Source: Mixia osmundae IAM 14324
Lineage: Eukaryota; Basidiomycota; Mixiomycetes; Mixiales; Mixiaceae
Assembly: GCF_000708205.1 (NCBI RefSeq)
Contig: NW_014575552.1
Location: forward strand, 62,001 to 126,000
Length of the DNA stretch: 64,000 bases
Direction: 5' to 3'
The translations under genes and the position numbers were made by a program. Below the pieces are notes generated by a model. That model saw only the letters and a list, made by a program, of their open reading frames with translations, ran no database searches and was not told the origin of the DNA. Below, piece by piece: positions 53,758-64,000 of this stretch; position 1 is the stretch's first letter, and each line of letters opens with the position of its first letter.

Positions 53758-55172
53758 TCACTCTAGGCCCTCGCGCCACCAGTCAGACTTGGAGCCTCCT
53801 GATGGCTTGCGCGAGTCTGAATGCGTCCTCTTGCGCGGCTCTGTCTGACCCTTCTGCTGGGTTGCCGCATCTCGCTTGATCTGCTTCAGCGTGCCCGCTA
53901 TGGCCAGCGTCGGCCGCGGTGAATTATCGGCAATAGGCGCAGGACGCTGGCCTTTCCTCACGGCCGCTTCCCAATCGTCCTTGAAGTGACGGTAGACAGC
54001 CATCGTCGCCCTCGCGTCATCTATCGAAGAATGCTCGCCTGCTTGTATATCGATACCGAGAAAGAGTTTCGCGATCTTTTTGAGTGCAGGTCGCTTGGTC
54101 TTTGCTAGGTCATGTATGGGCGCATGCCGAGCTGTATCACGTATGGCATGACTAGGATGTTTGAGCATGAGAGCCTATGAGGGCTGTTGTCAGTCGCTTG
54201 CTGAGAGCACGACAGAGCGGGCGCACCTGGGTGTCGTTATGTATTGCGTGACCGACGAGGATCTTGCCTTCGATGATATCTGCAACTTTGCGGGCTACTT
54301 CCTCGAATGTCGGCGCTGCCTAACTCATGAGGGAGCGCAAAACCAAATAATGGAAATGCGTACCGTCTCGCAGGTCTTGCTCTCTGACGCCAGAGACGAA
54401 GGTCCTATAGTCAGTCACTGCTTCCTGAATGCAAAAGGATCAGCTGCTCTTCTCTTGCATGGTATCGGAGCATACCTTTGGCCGCACAAACGTGTCGTAG
54501 ACAAGAACGCCAAAGTAGTTGACAATGGACACGCGTGCGAGCATCGACTCCTCTGCATCTGGTCCTACGCCCACAAACTCGCAATCGAGTGCTACGTATT
54601 CGCCCGGTCTGTGCAAGCATGAGCTGCGTTCATCGCGGCATGGAGAGCGACTGACTTTGCCTTGCGGCCCGTGGGCAGGCTGGGAGTCCCCAAGAGTTCG
54701 TCGAGCGTGGCTTTGCGTTTCCCTTTGAGATCCTCAACGGGCGCAACGATCTTGTCAGGCTGAGTCACAAGATCTTGCGCTAATTGTCTGTCGCGATCGT
54801 TCCTCAGATCGTCTGCGAACCACATCTCGCTCTGCAGAGGAGCGCTCGAGATGGACTCTGCGATTTTGAGCGTGCTCTGTTCTGCGCCATGCTCGCGATG
54901 TACTGTCTTGAGTGGAGGACGATGATGCGAAGAAGGAGAAGAAGAAGAAGAAGAAGGAGGAGGTGAGCTGTCCTTCCGACGACGCTTGGTAGGCCGTTCG
55001 ACTGGGATCTTTGCCGGACTGGAGCTCTGTCGAGTTTGCTTGAGTTTCTGCAAGCCAGACAGCCGGCGCTTGTGAGCTGGTGATGAAGACAGCGGTCCCC
55101 TTGTGACCTTACCTCTTGCAGCTCTCTCCAGTTGGAAGACGGCGCTCGCTGGACAGTGGTCGTGCTCGTCAT
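53758..55172 (-). CDS. REX4: RNA exonuclease Rex4 (REXO4)
   Basis: Six exons: 55172-55113, 55047-54656, 54608-54476, 54424-54364, 54315-54227 and 54174-53758, giving 383 residues. Exon 1 encodes SSNWRELQE and joins [11 protein letters not shown]. The DEDDh exonuclease domain begins [20 protein letters not shown]. It continues with [40 protein letters not shown], then [20 protein letters not shown]. The closing H and D lie in [20 protein letters not shown]. Yeast Rex4 is a nuclear 3'-5' exonuclease that affects ITS1 processing of pre-rRNA. A Lys/Arg-rich run ([13 protein letters not shown]) is a likely nuclear signal. It shares an 81-bp divergent promoter with DPH5. Confidence 0.93.
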
Positions 55173-55253
55173 GGGTCGACTCGAGACCTTGCGACGGCGC
55201 CAGAAGAAATTGTTCAGACGACAACGTCAAGAGGTCCCTCAGCCGTCGTGGTC

Positions 55254-56314
55254 ATGCTCTTTCTCATCGGCTTGGGTCTCGCGGACGAGAAGGACATCAC
55301 CGTCAAAGGTCTCGAAGCTATTCGTGGCTCAAAGCGAGTCTACCTCGAGGCCTACACCTCAATTCTAGGCGTCGACCAGGCCAAACTCGTCAGTCACTCG
55401 CACTCGCCTGCATAGCCGTCCGAGCTCATGCGGCAGGCAGGAAGCATTCTACGGCAAGCCCCTCATCCTGGCGGACCGTGACATGGTCGAGACAGAGAGT
55501 GATGCGATACTCGACGGTGCAGACAAGGATGATGTCTCCTTTCTCGTCGTGGGCGATCCCTTCGGGCGAGTCAGGCCTCGTCATGAGACAGACGATCAGC
55601 AGTGCTGATACAGCGCTGGCATGAGTAGGGCGACGACTCATACAGACTTGCATCTCAGAGCGACAGCATTGGGCATCACCACGCGCGTCATTCACAATGC
55701 CTCCATCATGAACGCAGTCGGCGCATGCGGACTGGCGCTCTACAACTTTGGCCAGACAGTCAGTATACCGTTCTTCACAGACTCCTGGCGACCGTCGAGC
55801 TGGTTTGACCGCATACACGAGAACAACAAGCTTGGGTTGCATACGCTCTGCTTACTCGATATAAAGGTCAAAGAGCAAAGCGAGGAGAATCTTGCAAGGT
55901 CAGCAGAACAAGCCGTGCTGGGCTTCCAGTGTGCTCGTGCTCACATCGCTTCCTCTCGGCAGGGGCCGAAAGATATTCGAGCCGGCGCGGTACATGTCTG
56001 TGCCCACCGCTGTCGAGCAAATCTTGTCGCTTCTTCGGGCAGCGCCCACAGACGGCAGCAAAGCAGCACTCGACCCAGCAGAAACGCTGGCCATCTCTGT
56101 CTCTCGCGTCGGTGCAGAAGATCAGACATTCGTCGCGGGTACACTCGCTGAGCTCGCACAAGCGGATCAAGGCGTCTTCGGCGCGCCTCTACACAGTCTC
56201 GTCATCGTCGGACGACGGTTCCATCATCTCGAGAGAGACTTTGCCGCGGGATGGGCATTAGATCAGGAGCGCTGGCGCTCGACAGCCGATTCGGTCTACC
56301 ACTGCAGGAGCTAG
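55254..56314 (+). CDS. DPH5: Diphthine methyl ester synthase Dph5
   Basis: Four exons: 55254-55388, 55441-55565, 55629-55898 and 55963-56314, giving 293 residues. The start [20 protein letters not shown] is almost the family consensus. Next come [40 protein letters not shown] and [20 protein letters not shown], all SAM- or substrate-binding blocks. [20 protein letters not shown] follows the last junction. Dph5 methylates the modified histidine of elongation factor 2 during diphthamide synthesis. The second intron (55566-55628) begins with GCGAGT; only this site keeps DPFGATTH intact. The C-terminal tail after [11 protein letters not shown] is about 15 residues longer than usual. Confidence 0.95.
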
Positions 56315-56687
56315 CAGAACCAGTCTGTGGAACATTGACCTGTCAGTAGCAATCGATTGCAAGTAAAGCCTCGTTGTTGTACTCTCGTTGCCGATCGCAG
56401 AGGCGTTGCAGATCAGAGGTCGTTCCAGGCTACGTTGGTTGCCGAACAGTCTAGATCTTGAATAGAAACTTGAAATTACCGGCGATCCAAGAGTGAAGAG
56501 TATCTCGCCCAAGATCGACGTCAATCGGTCCCAGTAGACGGAGGGGATACTCAAGCAGAGTCAGGTGCACTCGGGAGGCAGAAGTGAACCTTGCAGATCC
56601 GTGGGATTTCTGCCTTGTGCTTGCGCGTCGTCGGCGGAGCTCACGGAGTCACCGCCGACGGTGAAGTCCACGGCGATAACGCAAACG
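56315..56687. other. Intergenic region upstream of the Zn2Cys6 gene
   Basis: Contains the DPH5 terminator side and the promoter or 5' leader of the activator gene. The frame of the next gene is open back to 56565 but without an ATG before 56688. Nothing else is visible. Confidence 0.4.
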
Positions 56688-59600
56688 ATGAACACGAAGC
56701 AGCAGACCGACTCGAACTCGTTGAGCGCGCCCAGTCCGTCGGGGAACAACTACTACAACCAGTCTACACCCGTCAGAGGGAGATCTGTCCTGCCGCCTCT
56801 TCAGAACCTCGTCCCCGTTAGAGAGGGCCAGTCTCAGGGTCAACAGAGCCAGCAGCCTCCCCAGCTGCGCCACTTGCTCTTTACAGATCCTGTCAAGCCT
56901 CGCACAGACGACGCGAGGATGCAGTCGCAGCTGCCGCCGATGCTCTCGGGCCAGTCTAGGCAGTATGCACCCGCAAATTATTATGTTGCAGGCCAATACC
57001 AGCAGCCACCTGCTCAGCAACGACACGTGCACGAACGCGACGAATCTGGCGACGACGATTCTGGTGAGAGTGATTCGCCAGAAGGCTCTCATAGCCAACA
57101 TCGCTCCAACAAGTCGAGGCGTATCCAGTCCGAGTCTGTCTCTGGTCACGGCGGCTATGAAGGCTCAGGCTCGCCTCGTCAGACCGACGAACCGAAGAAA
57201 CGCAAGCGCAACCGTCAGGCACTGAGCTGCTCAGAGTGCAAGCGACGCAAGATAAAGTGTGATCGCAAGATCCCTTGCGAAGCTTGCATAAGACGGAAAG
57301 AGCCAGAACTGTGTCGATGGGAGGACGCGAAGAAAGTACTAGCACCCCAGCCATTCGCGACGACGACAGATCTTGACGCGCTGAGAGCAAAGGTCAACAC
57401 GGTCGAGCATGATCTCGTCAGCTTACGCGAGATCGTCTATCGCGCTCATGCCAACCCATCGTCACTCATGACTGACCCTCCGCGTGTGGCCGTCGGACTC
57501 GACTTTCCTCAGCCTCGCCGCTCCTCGCCTAAGCCTGCCGTCACGATGACGGTGCCTCGTGCGCAGGATATGGACAGCGACACTGAAGACGCTGCGCTCG
57601 TTCTTGAAGAGCTTGCGCTCGGTCATAGGCGGAATCAATTCGACCTCACCTCTCGCCAGAAAGGAACAAAGAGCCTCTACATCGGTGATCCGACAACGGA
57701 AGAGAAGCCGCGCATCAAGCGTTTCATGTTGCAAGATATTGGGCCCGAGGACAAGCAGCCTTCTCAGAATCAAGTCGGTCTCTCGCCGACGAGTGCGCTC
57801 TCCAAGTTTGCAGATCCGGTCTATCGCAACAGTGTCATCCTTTCGACTGTCTTGGAAGTCTTGCCTGCTCGTCCTGCAGCCGATGCGCTTATCGCTCTCT
57901 ACTTTGACGAGGTCCATCGTGTGACCGCTGCCGTGCACAGGCCAAGCTTCATGTCTGACTATGCGTCTTTCTGGGTCATGCTGGACAAGGGGCGTCCGCA
58001 GGATGTGAGCTACAGCTGGCTCGGACTGTACTGCGCAGTTCTCTGCAATGCTGCCTGCACGGTCGACTGCTACAAAGATACAGGCAAACGAACGAATGCG
58101 TATCTCGATGGCTTCTCTCGCGAGGATCTCATCGCGCTGCCCCGCGTATGGCATGATGCTTCACTCACTTGCCTCAGTCTGGCCGAGTGCATGCGGTTCC
58201 CTCAGATCAGAGTGCTGCAGGCCGTCATCGTATTGTCTGTCTACTTCAGCTTCTCAGGTCAGAAGCAGGCAGGTCACATCTGGACGGTGACTTGCATCAA
58301 GATTGCTCAGCTACTCGGCCTGCACCGGCTGGGGTCCGACGAGACGAAGATGCCCGCAGATGATCCGGCATGGCCGCCGGGCTCGAGCTCGCTCAAGCGC
58401 GAAATGGCCAAGCGGATCTGGTGGATCATCGTCTCGATGGACTTTCATAACAACGACAAGATGGGCTTGTCAGATCCTGTGCTGCGCGCTGGCGATTACG
58501 ATACCGCTCAGCCGTTTAACCTGGTACGCTCGTCTGCTGCTCTCGTGCGATGGATACTGAAAGCCATGTGTCAGAATGACGACGATCTGGGCTTGCATGT
58601 TCAGGTAACGCCCCGACCGGTCACTGAGATCACTGATGTCTCGCTCGATATTGTACGCCTTTTGCGGAATGACAGAGCTGCACTGGCTGACGCTCGCGTG
58701 CAGTTCAAGATGCGCATGGCCGAGCATCACCGTCATGTCATCGCCGAATTCCGTGGGCCCAATGCAGTCAAGTACGAGAACGTTATGGAGATTGACAGGC
58801 TCTATCGAGCAAGGTAAGCACACAATCGTCATGTGCGGTCAGCGCTAATGCAGCAAGACAGCTTGGCCGAGAAAGGACCACAAGTCGCAGCCGAGGCGGA
58901 TGATGAAGGCCTTGATCTTAAGATGACCTGGCTGGTCAACATGTTGCGATCCGGCATACAGAATCGATTGATGCGCTTGCACCGCCCATACATGGTCAAA
59001 GGGTTTCGTGACATCCGCTACGCTCATTCGACTCAAGTATCTGTCTCTTGCGCGCGCACAATCCTGCGCTGTCATCGCGTCTTGCACGCTACGAACGCGC
59101 CAATCATGCGTTTCTGGTGGCTCTTCTTCCACTCCATTGGTGCATCAGTCGTGCTCTATCTCAATGTCTTCAACATGATCAAGACCAATCACTCGGAGCA
59201 AGAGATTGCCGAGCAGCTAGCCGAGCTTGGTGGTGCCCTTGACACCTTTCGCTTCGGTACAACCTCTTGCTTCAACTTGGTCCGCACTGTCGCCAGCGGT
59301 GGCATGCTAGCCCTGAGTTCCCTACGTGTACGCTCTACTCTCAATGAGGCCGATGTCCGCTGACTCAGTGCTACAGGATGAGGCGGACAAGCTGCTCGCA
59401 GACCGGCGTACCTCAGGTCGAGTGGCGAAGCGTAAGAGCAAGGCAGATGACAACTCTGGCGACGGCTTTGCGAGTACCTTGAAGCGAGCTGCAGCAGCGG
59501 CTCACACGGCCCAGGCATTCCCAGCTTCGCCTCATTCCACGTCACCTTCGACGGGCAACGACCCGATCGTTAGTCCGAGTCTGTCAAACACGAGCCATCC

Positions 59601-59940
59601 TTCACATCGTGCAAGTCTCGGCTACTCGGATGTCACGACTCCGGACAGCGGGGTAATGCCGGACCTGGGCAGCGATGCGACGGCGCTTCTGACTTCGATG
59701 GGCTTGCTCGGCGGTAACACTCAAAGCAAGGCCGGCGCTGACTCGAACGGGGCAATGCTGCCGCCGTCTGATAACAACTCCTTCGGTCCTCTCGACATTC
59801 CTTTCGAGCCTTACTTTGGTCAACCTGGCTTGCAATACACTGCCCCGGGCGCAGTCTCACTGCCGGAGATGCCAGGGGCTGAGGGCTTCGATCTCAATCT
59901 ATGGACCAATTCTTACTCACTACAGGGTACCGGCTTCTAG
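56688..59940 (+). CDS. Zn2Cys6 transcription factor with fungal-specific TF domain
   Basis: Three exons: 56688-58813, 58862-59327 and 59377-59940, giving 1051 residues. The binuclear cluster is LSCSECKRRKIKCDRKIPCE followed by ACIRRKEPELC, with all six cysteines, at about residues 183-210. A basic run KKRKRNRQA precedes it, and a short leucine-zipper-like helix (LDALRAKVNTVEHDLVSLRE) follows. The fungal-specific TF domain spans about residues 400-760, with ALIALYFDEVHRVTAAVHRP, then QIRVLQAVIVLSVYFSFSGQ and AQLLGLHRLGSDE. The N-terminus is Gln/Ser-rich, and the C-terminus is Ser/Asn/Gly-rich, perhaps an activation region. The controlled pathway is unknown. Neighbouring genes give no clue to a regulated cluster. 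Confidence 0.9.
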
Positions 59941-60583
59941 TCGTGCTTATATGTATGCAAAACTGCACAACGAGCGGCTGCTATATGAGAGATCGTCGTC
60001 GTATTCCAACGTGACTTGCAAAGAAAGTACGGCAGCCTGCAGACTCTTTGATATCAGAGTCAGATTTTCGCTCAGAATGAAGTCTCGTCATATATTGACA
60101 GACCGGTAGAGCCTTGAGTCTCCAGCAGAGCTTTGTGCTCATGTATGAAGTATTGACATCACAAGTTAGTAGGCAATATGTGCAGGCTCCTCAGGGCATC
60201 GACGTGTCGAGACTTGGCGCCAATTTCGATGCGACGTTTGTCGCATTCATAGCCTCGGAGGACAAGAAAGCGTAATATGATTGAATCAAAACAAGGCCGA
60301 GTAACATTGAGCGGGACGATATAGCTTGGATGCGGCTGCTGGGGTGTGCATAGGAAGTTTGTCAGACTGACTGGTCGGGCGGCTAATATGTTGTCACATG
60401 AATTCGTGCAGTGGTCCCTCTACCGCTCACTCTCACGTGATCAACACGCGCTGCATACCAAACAGAACAGTCTGACCGAGTGTTTGCAAAGTCTGGCAAT
60501 CGTAGGCCTACGTAGACAGCGTAAGGTGAAGACACACGGTTGCCTGCTGTATTCGTGGGACCATACAGTACCGCCCAAGCGCG
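59941..60583. other. Intergenic region, 643 bp
   Basis: Between two rightward genes. Stop-rich at its left end. A TCACGTGA palindrome lies at 60433-60440, about 150 bp before the next ATG. No RNA gene or repeat is seen, and the open frames at its right end are antisense shadows. Confidence 0.45.
60433..60440. promoter_or_regulatory. TCACGTGA palindrome (E-box-like, bHLH-type site)
   Basis: Same 8-bp perfect palindrome as at 41361, here about 145 bp upstream of the start of the Cep57-like gene. This is a plausible position for a bHLH-type activator site. Function is unproven. Confidence 0.35.
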
Positions 60584-63500
60584 ATGGCGCACACAACAAG
60601 CAGAATTTATCGGCCGTCCAACTTGTCGCATGCAATGACACTGGACGACAGCGTAGATAGTCACTTCTCGACGCCTTCCAAGGCAGGCTCGCAGTACCGT
60701 TCGAGCAAAGTATCAGGCCCCTCGCCCTCGAGGCAGCCCCAAGGAGAGCTGCATCAGCGGTCTGCAAGCGAGGGGTCAGACAGCCTCTCAGGCGGCGAAT
60801 CGCAAAGCGAGACAGGGCGGCAACTATCTGGGTACTCACGTCGCGGGAACGACTATCGAAGTGCATCGTCAGGCAGCCATAGCCGCTCAGACAGCTTCAC
60901 AGATCGATCTGACAGTGAACAGGAGCAAACAGACACGCTCGACCGTCGTGCACGCATCGTCTCTGGATCTGACTCGTCGGATGGCTCACACGCTAGGCAC
61001 CACTCTCGCGACTCGCTCTCGGGATCAGAGATCGAGCTCATGATGTCAGACGATGATCATCTTGCGCGCAAGCTCCAGCAAAGTATAGGCAGGGGCAACA
61101 TCACAACTTCTACACCCGGCCGACCAATCCGACGCGGCACAGCGAGCAACAAGAGAAATGGCATCCGCGCAGAAGACGACCTGAGCCTCCATTTCTCGCC
61201 TTCTTCTGCCTCTGAGGACGAAACGACGCGGGCCAGTCGCACTCAGCACAGCCGCAGCGCATCAGACGCAAGCTCGACCTCGGTGCATCACGTACACACA
61301 TCTGAGACGTCGAAAAGCGGCAGTCGTGCCGTCGAGATACACCGCAGCTCTGGCAATGTGGTCAGTATTCCAGCGTCGACATTCGATCAGCAAGCACTGG
61401 GCGAACAATCTGCAGAAGAAGACATCTATCTTAGCGGCAACAAGACAGACGCCTCCGGCTTCAGCGCGTTCGCTGGCCATCTTAGACAGCAATTCGAGGA
61501 TCTTCATCTAGCGCGCGTCCAGGCTTCGGCGAAACGCAAGAACGTACCTTTGCCCTCGGCCGTACTACCAACGCTTGCGGAGATCAGCGACAGTCCGCTA
61601 GCCGTGATGTCTGCCTTCAGACAAGACCAGAATGCAACGCCTGTACCGACAAGACGAACCGAAGCGGCTTTTCCTAAACCAGAGACGGTAAGAAAGACAG
61701 CGACCTTTGCGCCGACCCCTCCCATGAGTCGACAAAGATCTTTTGGTGACAACATCACGAATCAAACCTCCTCGCCCTTGCAACAAATCCAGTCCATCAG
61801 GCTTAGCGAACCAAAGACGCCTGCGCCTCGTGTCAGATCGAGCGCTGTCAAAGCCAAGACGACCCCTAGACCAGTCGCGCCTGCCCGGCTCGCCTCATCT
61901 TCAGCGCCAGTACAAAGCCAGCCTGCTTATGCCAAGCCGACTGCCGCTCACTCGGCACGTGCGACCAGGCCAAAGTCAGCCATCAAGCCGTCGCATCACT
62001 ACGAACGAGACGATGCGCTAGCACTGCCTGATCAAACCTACTTGACCGAAATCGCAAGCAGTCCAAACAGAATCCGCAGTCGCGTGCATCTCAAATCAGC
62101 GCGTCCAGCGCCTGTCGAAGGTGTGTTTGCCTACTCTCACCCTGACTGTTGCTGATTTTCTGGCGCAGATGAGCCACTCGCTCAGGCACTATCGCAGCTG
62201 AAGCAACGTCTCGTCCAGCTCGAAGACGAGAACCGCTATTCCACCGCGCGCGTGAAAGAACTCGAGCAGCATCCAGCAAGTACTGCCGTGCCTCGACAGA
62301 CAGAGCAAACGCAGACTTCGCCACATGCCGCGCCGCCGAAAACTCACCGAGAGACGCTCAATGATCAGCTCAGACAGGCACAAGATCGTCGCCAAAGTGA
62401 GCATCCAGCTATGACTCTTGCCTTTTGCTGAACCGTTGTGACAGCCCTTGCCGGACATGTTCAGGGCATGAGAGGTCACGTAGAAGAACTTGACCAATCG
62501 ATTCATCTACACCGCGATGCCCTTGCGGATCTACAGAAAAATTATGAGCAACAAACCCAGACAACACCCAGCGTCCAGCGAACAGGCCGTGACAAAGCTT
62601 GGCGCGGCGATGTCCTGAAGCTTCAGACCGGACTTGATCACCTTGCATCAGAGGTGCGCGAAGCACGTGATCTTGTCAATCGCCTCGCGACCGAGCAGCC
62701 CACGCCACGGCCTGCGCGTGCTAGCCACCACGCTACCGTCCAGACCGCAGTCTTGGGCAAGCATGCAGGCATTCAGACCTCAGCCGAAGCCTTCGCCCTG
62801 TCTTCTTCAGCTGACCGACATGGCTCGAACTTATGTACGCAAGTTGCCGAGGCCAAGCGCACGCTCGAAACGGTGCCCAAAGATCACGGACCTCACAACT
62901 GCTCGGAATGCTTACAATTACAGCGCGAGCAAGAGGCCGCTGAGCAAGCAGAAGCACAGCGACTGGCTGAACTCGAGCGTCAACGACTTGCAGAGCTAGA
63001 AAAGCAGCGCCGCGCTGCAGCGGAAGAACGTCGAAAGCAGGAGGAAGCCGAGGCTCACCGACAAGCTCAAGCTAAGATCGACGCCGAGATCCAGCGCATT
63101 AGTCGCGTCAAGGCGCAAGCCGAAGCGGCTTGGCAAAGACAGCAGGCACAACGCGGTGCAGACGAAGATGGCTACGCAGGCGAAGTCGACGATGATTCGC
63201 GAGAGCTCAGCCGATCTCTTTTGCCTCAAACAATCATCTCGCGTGCCATCCAGCAGAAGGAAGAAGACTTTTGGGGCAAGATCAGGTATGTCATGTCTTA
63301 AGTGCAATGACTCGTAACGCTCATGGAGAACCGCAGCATTTACGAAGAGCTATCTGCAACCTTCACTAAGATGGATCCGGCTGCTAATCCCGTCAAGCGC
63401 AAAACATTGGCAGCACATCTACAAGAGAGTATCGAGGTCATTGAGATTGAAGTAAGCAAAGCTCACCAATTCTCCTTTCGAAGGCTGACAAGTCTACAGG

Positions 63501-63604
63501 CTGCCGAAATCCGTCGCTTCTATGAGCTACTCGAATTCACAGGCCCTGTTGACGAGCTCAAGACGATCAAGAAGCTGCGCAAGCAGCATCTTCGCAATCA
63601 CTAG
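60584..63604 (+). CDS. Cep57/Ppc89-like spindle-pole-body protein
   Basis: Five exons: 60584-62120, 62169-62396, 62445-63285, 63337-63451 and 63500-63604, giving 941 residues. The first 500 are disordered and Ser/Arg-rich. Coiled coils follow (LAQALSQLKQRLVQLEDENR; MRGHVEELDQSIHLHRDALA; and the Glu/Arg/Ala-rich QRLAELERQRLAELEKQRRA). The C-terminus, IYEELSATFTKMDPAANPVK then RKTLAAHLQESIEVIEIEAA and EIRRFYELLEF, fits the Cep57 microtubule-binding domain found in fission yeast Ppc89. Ppc89 anchors the septation initiation network scaffold at the spindle pole. A role at the spindle pole is therefore inferred. The call rests mainly on the C-terminal 70 residues. An ATG at 60635 is an alternative start. 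Confidence 0.7.
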
Positions 63605-63687
63605 CCGTGTCGTCGTTCTTGTCAGGCGCCCCAATGTATACTTGACGTACGCGCGTTTGATTGACAACAACATTGATGGTTACAGAG

Positions 63688-63999
63688 CTATGCTTCTGAT
63701 TCTGCGTTCTCTTCGCTGCTCTGCATTTGATGCAGGGCCTTGAGACTGGACTCGATGCAGGAAGTAATCTGTTGCTGCACTTCGACAAGCGTCCTGAGCT
63801 GCTTCTGCACCGCTTCGTGCGCCGGATCAGCGTGGGCAGAAGAACACGCATACTCTGCGCTATGACGAGACTTCTGCAAGAAAGTCTGCAGATCCCTTGT
63901 GAAGCTTGGACGATCGGCGGAGCCGTCTTCGATATCGAAGAGGGGGATCAACCGCGGGAAAGAGCGTATGCCGCGTTGATGTTCTCGCTCTTTGCCTTT
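63688..63999 (-). CDS. Unknown protein, C-terminal end (partial)
   Basis: An open frame enters from the right edge and stops at 63688, giving 103 readable residues. It begins KGKEREHQRGIRSFPRLIPL and continues with FDIEDGSADRPSFTRDLQTF. A helical stretch near the end (QKQLRTLVEVQQQITSCIES then SLKALHQMQ) could be a coiled coil. No ATG is needed because the gene starts outside the window. Family not recognised. It converges on the Cep57-like gene with 83 bp between stops. Confidence 0.5.
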   Translation of the reverse strand, partial: KGKEREHQRGIRSFPRLIPLFDIEDGSADRPSFTRDLQTFLQKSRHSAEYACSSAHADPAHEAVQKQLRTLVEVQQQITSCIESSLKALHQMQSSEENAESEA

Positions 64000-64000
64000 G

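Noticed and set aside
53758-55172. First considered a single long exon from 55230 for REX4
   Set aside because: The family start SSNWRELQE lies in another frame and joins through a clear GTAAGG..TTGCAG intron, so the longer open frame was discarded.
1-64000. Mobile elements, virus-derived copies, CRISPR arrays or a secondary-metabolite cluster
   Set aside because: No transposase, reverse transcriptase, capsid-like, terminal-repeat or spaced-repeat signal was found, and the genes are unrelated housekeeping functions.

Overview
The window is a gene-dense stretch of a fungal nuclear chromosome, and most likely a basidiomycete. Pucciniomycotina is my best guess, which is an inference and not something I can verify here. 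The reasons are tightly packed genes on both strands with about 70 introns of mostly 45-65 bp, fungal-only families (Zn2Cys6 activator with a fungal-specific TF domain, Pho80-type cyclin, Tco89-like protein) and a fungal-length TRA1. I see no rRNA or tRNA gene, no CRISPR array and no transposon or viral remnant. Splice sites below were placed by hand from reading frame, consensus and family conservation.

Left part (1-24.4 kb): the end of a Gly/His-rich protein; FYV7 (rRNA processing); acylaminoacyl-peptidase; an F-box protein; a NiCoT Ni/Co transporter; an unknown membrane protein; a histidine phosphatase; a mitochondrial RRM-like protein; a BTB protein; divergent mitochondrial genes for complex I NDUFA5 and ribosomal protein bL32m; a Pho80-like cyclin; palmitoyl-protein thioesterase; oligoribonuclease; VPS55; an amidase; a SulP anion transporter with STAS domain; a NIPA-like magnesium transporter; an oxidoreductase-like (OXLD1) protein; and a small unknown protein.

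Middle (24.4-41.3 kb): the largest gene-free gap, about 1.5 kb with a decayed tandem repeat; a DCAF6/Iqw1-like WD40 protein; a PHAF1/UPF0183 protein; and TRA1, the 3.7-thousand-residue pseudokinase scaffold of SAGA and NuA4, with 11 exons over 11.7 kb.

Right part (41.7-64 kb): an unknown coiled-coil protein with a 34-bp tandem duplication; a Tco89-like TORC1 candidate; a GYP1-type Rab GAP; an unknown 838-residue protein; the carnitine carrier CRC1; a methyltransferase; an unknown protein; REX4 and DPH5 as a divergent pair; a Zn2Cys6 activator; a Cep57/Ppc89-like spindle-pole protein; and the C-terminus of an unknown gene at the right edge.

No operon-like pathway is evident. The genes are housekeeping genes with a mild excess of mitochondrial and ribosome or translation functions in divergent pairs. 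The most distinctive signal is the splicing: 7 of about 70 introns appear to start with GC instead of GT, far above the roughly 1% usual in fungi. I did not find a convincing new multi-gene system.
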